Of a stretch of 9,081 bases of DNA, positions 6,395 through 9,081 are shown piece by piece (position 1 is the first letter of the stretch; the number at the start of each line of letters is the position of its first letter). The translations under genes and the position numbers were made by a program. The notes beneath the pieces were generated by a model that was not told the DNA's origin, made no database searches, and was given only the letters and a program-made list of their open reading frames with translations. The stretch comes from JARRLC01 sp050290865 (lineage in GTDB: Bacteria > Pseudomonadota > Alphaproteobacteria > Rhizobiales > Rhodomicrobiaceae): positions 1 through 9,081 of the forward strand of contig JBNKIW010000078.1 of the NCBI GenBank assembly GCA_050290865.1, written 5' to 3'.

Positions 6395-6982
6395 TCATTG
6401 CCGTGCCAACGCGGCTCCGCATTTCGGGCACTGCTTCTGCGTGCAGGGCACGCCGCGCTCATGTGGTTCCGAGTGCCCGCATTGCGGACAGACGCACGTG
6501 CCCACGGCGCCGGCGGAAAGGGGGCCGCCCATCCGCCCCTTGCCCTGACCGCGGCGCCCTTGCCCGGTGCCCTTTCCGCTGCATCCCTGCCGGTTCATCT
6601 CGTCTTCATCCTCATTCATGCCATGCAGTCTCCGGCGGCGCCGCAGCGCGCAACATCCAGGCATGGCAAACGCGTCACGTTCCAAGCCGTCAATGAGCCA
6701 AGCTCGGATGATCTCCTGCAGATCGCCAGCCACGAACGGGACCACCTGGATTCCGTGAGCCGCGACCAGCACATGCATCGCTCTTGAGATCGCTCCGCAT
6801 GTGAGCGTGCCGATGTTCAGTTCGACCAGCCGAAGCACTTTCTGCACAGGCGGGGCATCAGGCAGCATTTCCTGGCTTTCACGGACAATCCGTTTCGCCT
6901 CCACCTCGACGACGCAGATCTCTCGCGCAGTGTCGAAGACCGGGGCGATCCGGTTGTCCCAGCATGCGAACGCTGCTTTCAT
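6395..6982 (-). CDS. NifX/ORP-fold protein with Cys-rich zinc-ribbon-like C-terminus
   Basis: This is the first gene of the operon (195 residues). Residues 1-105 are a NifX/ORP-type domain starting MKAAFACWDNRIAPVFD, with LTCGAIS at 60-66. A PGCC pair (108-111) and a very basic stretch follow, then an acidic patch (EDEDE), then a Gly/Lys/Arg-rich linker (131-152). The tail has C163, C165, C168, C180, C185 and C188 arranged as CVCPQCGH...CTQKQCPKCG, a zinc-ribbon or rubredoxin-like knuckle. The tail could dock to nucleic acid, protein or metal; its function is unknown. The start at 6982 fits the family N-terminus, but the purine-rich AGGAAG lies immediately before the ATG, an unusually short spacing. 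Transcription should begin near 7012 from the sigma-54 promoter, giving a leader of about 30 nt. Confidence 0.87.
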   Translation of the reverse strand: MKAAFACWDNRIAPVFDTAREICVVEVEAKRIVRESQEMLPDAPPVQKVLRLVELNIGTLTCGAISRAMHVLVAAHGIQVVPFVAGDLQEIIRAWLIDGLERDAFAMPGCCALRRRRRLHGMNEDEDEMNRQGCSGKGTGQGRRGQGKGRMGGPLSAGAVGTCVCPQCGHSEPHERGVPCTQKQCPKCGAALARQ

Positions 6983-7022
6983 CTTCCTGAAGCCGTGTTC
7001 TTCATCCGCGCTTCAGAAACGT

Positions 7023-7039
7023 TGCAAGGGTGGTGCCAA
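7023..7039 (-). promoter_or_regulatory. Sigma-54 (-24/-12) promoter of the ORP-like operon
   Basis: The minus strand reads TTGGCAC, then CACCC, then TTGCA, a full match to the sigma-54 consensus (TGGCAC-N5-TTGCA) with correct GG-to-GC spacing. The -12 C is at 7024, placing the start of transcription near 7012, about 30 nt before the first ATG of the operon. The gene immediately upstream encodes a sigma-54 activator, which supports the call. Confidence 0.9.
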
Positions 7040-7075
7040 ACATGGCCCCGGCGGGTAAAATCTCATAGTCGATTG

Positions 7076-7088
7076 TAATTTAATGATA
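7076..7088 (-). promoter_or_regulatory. Possible IHF-binding site
   Basis: Within an AT-rich block (about 7056-7096) the minus strand reads TATCATTAAATTA, matching the IHF consensus WATCARNNNNTTR at all but one defined position. It lies between the -24/-12 promoter and the upstream palindrome, where IHF normally bends DNA to bring an enhancer-bound activator to sigma-54 polymerase. Confidence 0.5.
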
Positions 7089-7122
7089 ATTATACTGGCG
7101 ACGTGAATACAACACGACATGG

Positions 7123-7140
7123 AGTAGCAGCACTGCTACT
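7123..7140. promoter_or_regulatory. Palindromic upstream activator sequence (candidate regulator site)
   Basis: AGTAGCAG-CA-CTGCTACT is a perfect 8-bp inverted repeat with a 2-bp centre. Its centre is about 120 bp upstream of the predicted transcription start, a normal enhancer distance. The 2-nt centre is too tight for an RNA hairpin loop and no T run follows, so a dimeric DNA-binding protein, most likely the adjacent regulator, is the best explanation. A second palindrome, CTGTACAG (7139-7146), overlaps its edge. Confidence 0.7.
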
Positions 7141-7165
7141 GTACAGGGTTGCAAATGGTGCGTTG

Positions 7166-7177
7166 GCGCTACTGTAT
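7166..7177. promoter_or_regulatory. Possible second half-site for the regulator
   Basis: GCGCTACTGTAT repeats nine consecutive bases (GCTACTGTA) of the right arm of the palindrome and its flank (7133-7144). The copies are 33 bp apart, about three helical turns, on the same DNA face. The site overlaps the stop codon of the regulator gene. The matching left arm is absent, so it would be a weak half-site. Confidence 0.4.
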
Positions 7178-8560
7178 CGGCTTGCGGACGGCGCGGCCGT
7201 CCTGTTCGGGAAGCGCAATGCCCAGCTTCTTCATCCTGCGGAACAGGGTGGTCTTGTGGATGCCGAGATCACGCGCCGCCGCCAGCCGGTTGAAGGCATT
7301 CTTCGCGAGCGCCGCATGGATGGCCTGGGCGTCGAGAACATCGTGCGCCGCGCGAATGCCAGTGTCCGCGCCTCCCGCCGCGGCCGGGTTTGTCAGCGCG
7401 CCCGACAAATGCGCAACCCCGATGGGCCCATCGCCGCAGAGAATGAATGCGCGCTCGATGGCGTTTTCCAGTTCGCGGACATTCCCCGGCCAGTCATGAG
7501 CTATGAGGAGGGAAAGGGCTTCGCCGTCAAGCCCCTGAACCGACCTCCCCTGCAGGCGGTTGAACCGGGCGACGAAGTGCTCCGCCAGCAGCGGGATGTC
7601 CTCCTTGCGCCGGCGCAACGGGGGCAACTCGACACGCACCACATTCACCCGGTAATAGAGATCCTCCCGGAAGACGCTGCGGCGGACCTGCTCCATCAAA
7701 TCCTTGTTGGTCGCCACAATCACGCGGACATGGGCGGTCTCCGGGCGGGTTGCCCCAAGGGGCTCATAGGTTCGCTCCTGAAGAACCCGCAGCAGTCTCA
7801 CCTGAAGGGCCTGGCTGATCTCTCCGATTTCATCGAGGAAGATGGTCCCTCCGCTGGCCATCGCGAACCGGCCCGGTTTATCCCGGGTGGCGCCGGTAAA
7901 CGCTCCGGCCTTGTAGCCGAACAACTCGGATTCCAGGAGCGTGTCCGGCAACGCCCCGCAGTTGACCGCCACGAACGGCCCCTGGCTGCGCGGGCTGAGC
8001 GAATGCAGCGTTCGCGCCACCACCTCCTTTCCCGTTCCGGTTTCGCCGAGGACGAGCACCGTGCTCGGGCTGGCGGCGATGGCGGGAAGAACTTCCAGCA
8101 CGCGCTGCATCAGCGGGCTTCGGCTGGTCAGATCGCCGGCCTGAGTCTTGCCTTCCAGTTCCTGTCGCAGCGCCTCGACCTCTGAAAGGTCGCGGAAGGT
8201 TTCCGCGCCGCCAATCACACAGCCGTCGCCGTCCCGCAGCACGGCCGTGGAAATGGAGACGGGAACGCGGTTGCCCTCCGCGTCGATGATGTAGCCGGAT
8301 TTGCCAATGACGGGTTTGCCGGTCTTCAAGGTCGCCTGCAGGGCACAGGCCGGCCCGCACATGCTGGAACGAAAGACGTCCGAGCATCGTTGGCCAACAG
8401 CCTCCTCACGCGACACGCCGGTGATCTCCTCGGCGGCACGGTTGAACGATGTGACACGCCACTCCATGTCGACCGTGAAAACGCCGTCCGAAATGCTCTC
8501 AAGAATAACTTCGGTCGGCGTCTGAACCGCCAGTTTCGCGCGTTTTTTCCGGCCGGTCAT
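7169..8560 (-). CDS. Sigma-54-dependent transcriptional activator (PAS-AAA+-Fis HTH)
   Basis: This 463-residue bacterial enhancer-binding protein probably activates the operon downstream of it. A basic N-terminus leads into a PAS sensor (about 15-128) holding C59, C68 and C72 in RCSDVFRSSMCGPAC, a Cys set that could bind an Fe-S cluster or act as a thiol switch (inference). The AAA+ domain has Walker A GETGTGKE (172-179), the sigma-54 contact loop GAFTGA (219-224), Walker B GGTIFLDE (237-244) and the R-finger region FREDLYYRVNV (297-307). The C-terminal Fis-type HTH (about 415-447) contains LAAARDLGIHKTTLFRRMKKLG. No receiver domain is present, so it senses directly. The ATG at 8560 has AGGAG (8570-8574) at 9 nt; the frame extends to a TTG at 8635 with no comparable ribosome site. 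The gene ends just before the palindrome it probably binds. Confidence 0.92.
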   Translation of the reverse strand: MTGRKKRAKLAVQTPTEVILESISDGVFTVDMEWRVTSFNRAAEEITGVSREEAVGQRCSDVFRSSMCGPACALQATLKTGKPVIGKSGYIIDAEGNRVPVSISTAVLRDGDGCVIGGAETFRDLSEVEALRQELEGKTQAGDLTSRSPLMQRVLEVLPAIAASPSTVLVLGETGTGKEVVARTLHSLSPRSQGPFVAVNCGALPDTLLESELFGYKAGAFTGATRDKPGRFAMASGGTIFLDEIGEISQALQVRLLRVLQERTYEPLGATRPETAHVRVIVATNKDLMEQVRRSVFREDLYYRVNVVRVELPPLRRRKEDIPLLAEHFVARFNRLQGRSVQGLDGEALSLLIAHDWPGNVRELENAIERAFILCGDGPIGVAHLSGALTNPAAAGGADTGIRAAHDVLDAQAIHAALAKNAFNRLAAARDLGIHKTTLFRRMKKLGIALPEQDGRAVRKPIQ

Positions 8561-8820
8561 CCCGATTTGCTCCTGGGTGCTGCGTCGGGCCGTCCGAACA
8601 CCGGGAATGCGGCTTCTCCGGGGATCATGTTCCAACGCGCAGCGATCATGCAGCGTCCGTGCTCACTGGAGCAAGCCTGATTTTTGCAGTTAGAAATCTT
8701 GCTGCGCTGAGGTTGCGCAAGAAGACGGGAGGCTGTTTGCGAGCCTTAGCAAGACCCGATCACAAGCCGTTCGAGCCTCGCCTAAGGAACCGGCAAGGCT
8801 GAAACCGGCAGCAAACCCGC
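8561..8820. other. Intergenic region upstream of the regulator
   Basis: No established gene is seen. CCTCGCCT (8776-8783) and AGGCGAGG (8823-8830) are an 8-bp inverted repeat straddling the end of the peroxiredoxin remnant. AACCGGCA occurs twice (8788-8795 and 8803-8810), and TTGCGCAA is an 8-bp palindrome at about 8713-8720. A 30-codon minus-strand ORF (8649 to 8557) ends in an ATGA overlap with the regulator start and might be a leader peptide. No sigma-54 promoter is present, and I could not fix a sigma-70 promoter. Confidence 0.4.
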
Positions 8821-9009
8821 TCAGGCGAGGGCCTTCACGGAGAAATACCAGTCCGTGGTCTCAAGGCCTTCGTTCATCCTGGCCTCGACCCCGGCGACCG
8901 TCTTCGGGGGCGGCACGATGACCTTCTCACCAGGCCGCCAGCCTTCCGGCGTTGCCACCCCCTTCTTCATGCTGATCTGCAGGGCCTGCACCAGACGCAG
9001 GATCGACAT
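8821..9009 (-). pseudogene. Peroxiredoxin C-terminal remnant
   Basis: From MSILRLVQALQ to the stop at 8821 the sequence matches the C-terminal end of a peroxiredoxin (1-Cys Prx/AhpC type). Landmarks are KKGVATPEGWRPGEKVIVPPPKT and a final TDWYFSVKAL. The thioredoxin-fold domain with the peroxidatic Cys is missing. Upstream in frame the sequence (IASLTQIHPGSVNLT) only faintly resembles the usual YPxSTGRNFDE region, and a TAA closes the frame at 9079-9081. The open frame from ATG 9057 encodes 78 residues, but a 78-residue piece could not be a working peroxidase. It is best read as the decayed tail of a lost or rearranged gene; a frameshift just upstream, beyond the window, is the alternative. 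Confidence 0.7.
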
Positions 9010-9081
9010 CGTCAAGTTAACGGATCCTGGATGAATTTGCGTCAATGAAGCGATCATGACAGCAGTTCGTGATCCGCTTTA

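Noticed and set aside
7123..7140. Palindrome after the regulator as an intrinsic terminator
   Set aside because: The 2-nt centre cannot form a loop without losing pairs, and no T run follows on the transcribed strand.
7103..8185. 360-codon plus-strand ORF opposite the regulator
   Set aside because: The minus strand carries GAFTGA, Walker motifs and an HTH. The plus-strand frame is antisense to them and covers the control region.
8561..8635. Extended regulator N-terminus from a TTG at 8635
   Set aside because: No comparable ribosome site, and the ATG at 8560 has AGGAG at ideal spacing. The extra residues look non-conserved.
1988..9058. GCGATCATG occurring three times in non-coding stretches (1988-1996, 8642-8650, 9050-9058)
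   Set aside because: The sites have no shared position relative to genes and no extended similarity; probably chance.
1..9081. CRISPR arrays, tRNA or rRNA genes, insertion-sequence ends
   Set aside because: I looked on both strands and saw no regularly spaced repeats, tRNA-like cloverleaf with CCA/TTCGA landmarks, rRNA stretches or paired terminal repeats with a transposase.

Overview
The window is GC-rich bacterial DNA, and every gene I can support lies on the minus strand, so transcription runs right to left. Its core (about 2050-8560) is a compact accessory operon resembling the 'orange protein' (ORP/orp) loci known from anaerobes such as Desulfovibrio. The host looks like a proteobacterium. 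The NicO/DUF1007 pair and the peroxiredoxin tail suggest an alphaproteobacterium with an anaerobic or microaerobic lifestyle, but that placement is inference.

Right to left on the transcribed strand: (1) 8821-9009, the C-terminal remnant of a peroxiredoxin. (2) 7169-8560, a sigma-54 enhancer-binding regulator (PAS, AAA+ with GAFTGA, Fis-type HTH). (3) 6983-7168, a control region with a perfect -24/-12 promoter, an upstream palindrome about 120 bp before the predicted start, and an IHF-like site between them. (4) 2050-6982, eight genes: a NifX/ORP-fold protein fused to a Cys-rich zinc-ribbon tail, a Gly-rich DUF5320 protein, a compact ORP-like protein, a single-domain TrmO-like protein, two MinD-type ATPases each carrying an eight-Cys ferredoxin insert, a third NifX-fold protein, and a metallo-beta-lactamase-fold protein. 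(5) 210-1866, a DUF1007 periplasmic protein with a one-base frameshift, followed by a NicO nickel/cobalt transporter. (6) 1-209, no gene I can support.

Inferred working model: the dedicated activator senses a redox or metabolic cue through its Cys-containing PAS domain and drives sigma-54 transcription of the operon. The two Fe-S/ATPase proteins probably assemble or load a metal-sulfur cluster, with the three NifX-fold proteins as carriers or acceptors. The DUF5320, TrmO-like and MBL proteins are conserved-looking companions of unknown role here. Several joints (ATGA overlaps at 5057-5060 and 4200-4203, a 2-nt gap at 5558-5559) point to tight translational coupling. The NicO/DUF1007 pair suggests metal supply next door but is probably a separate unit.
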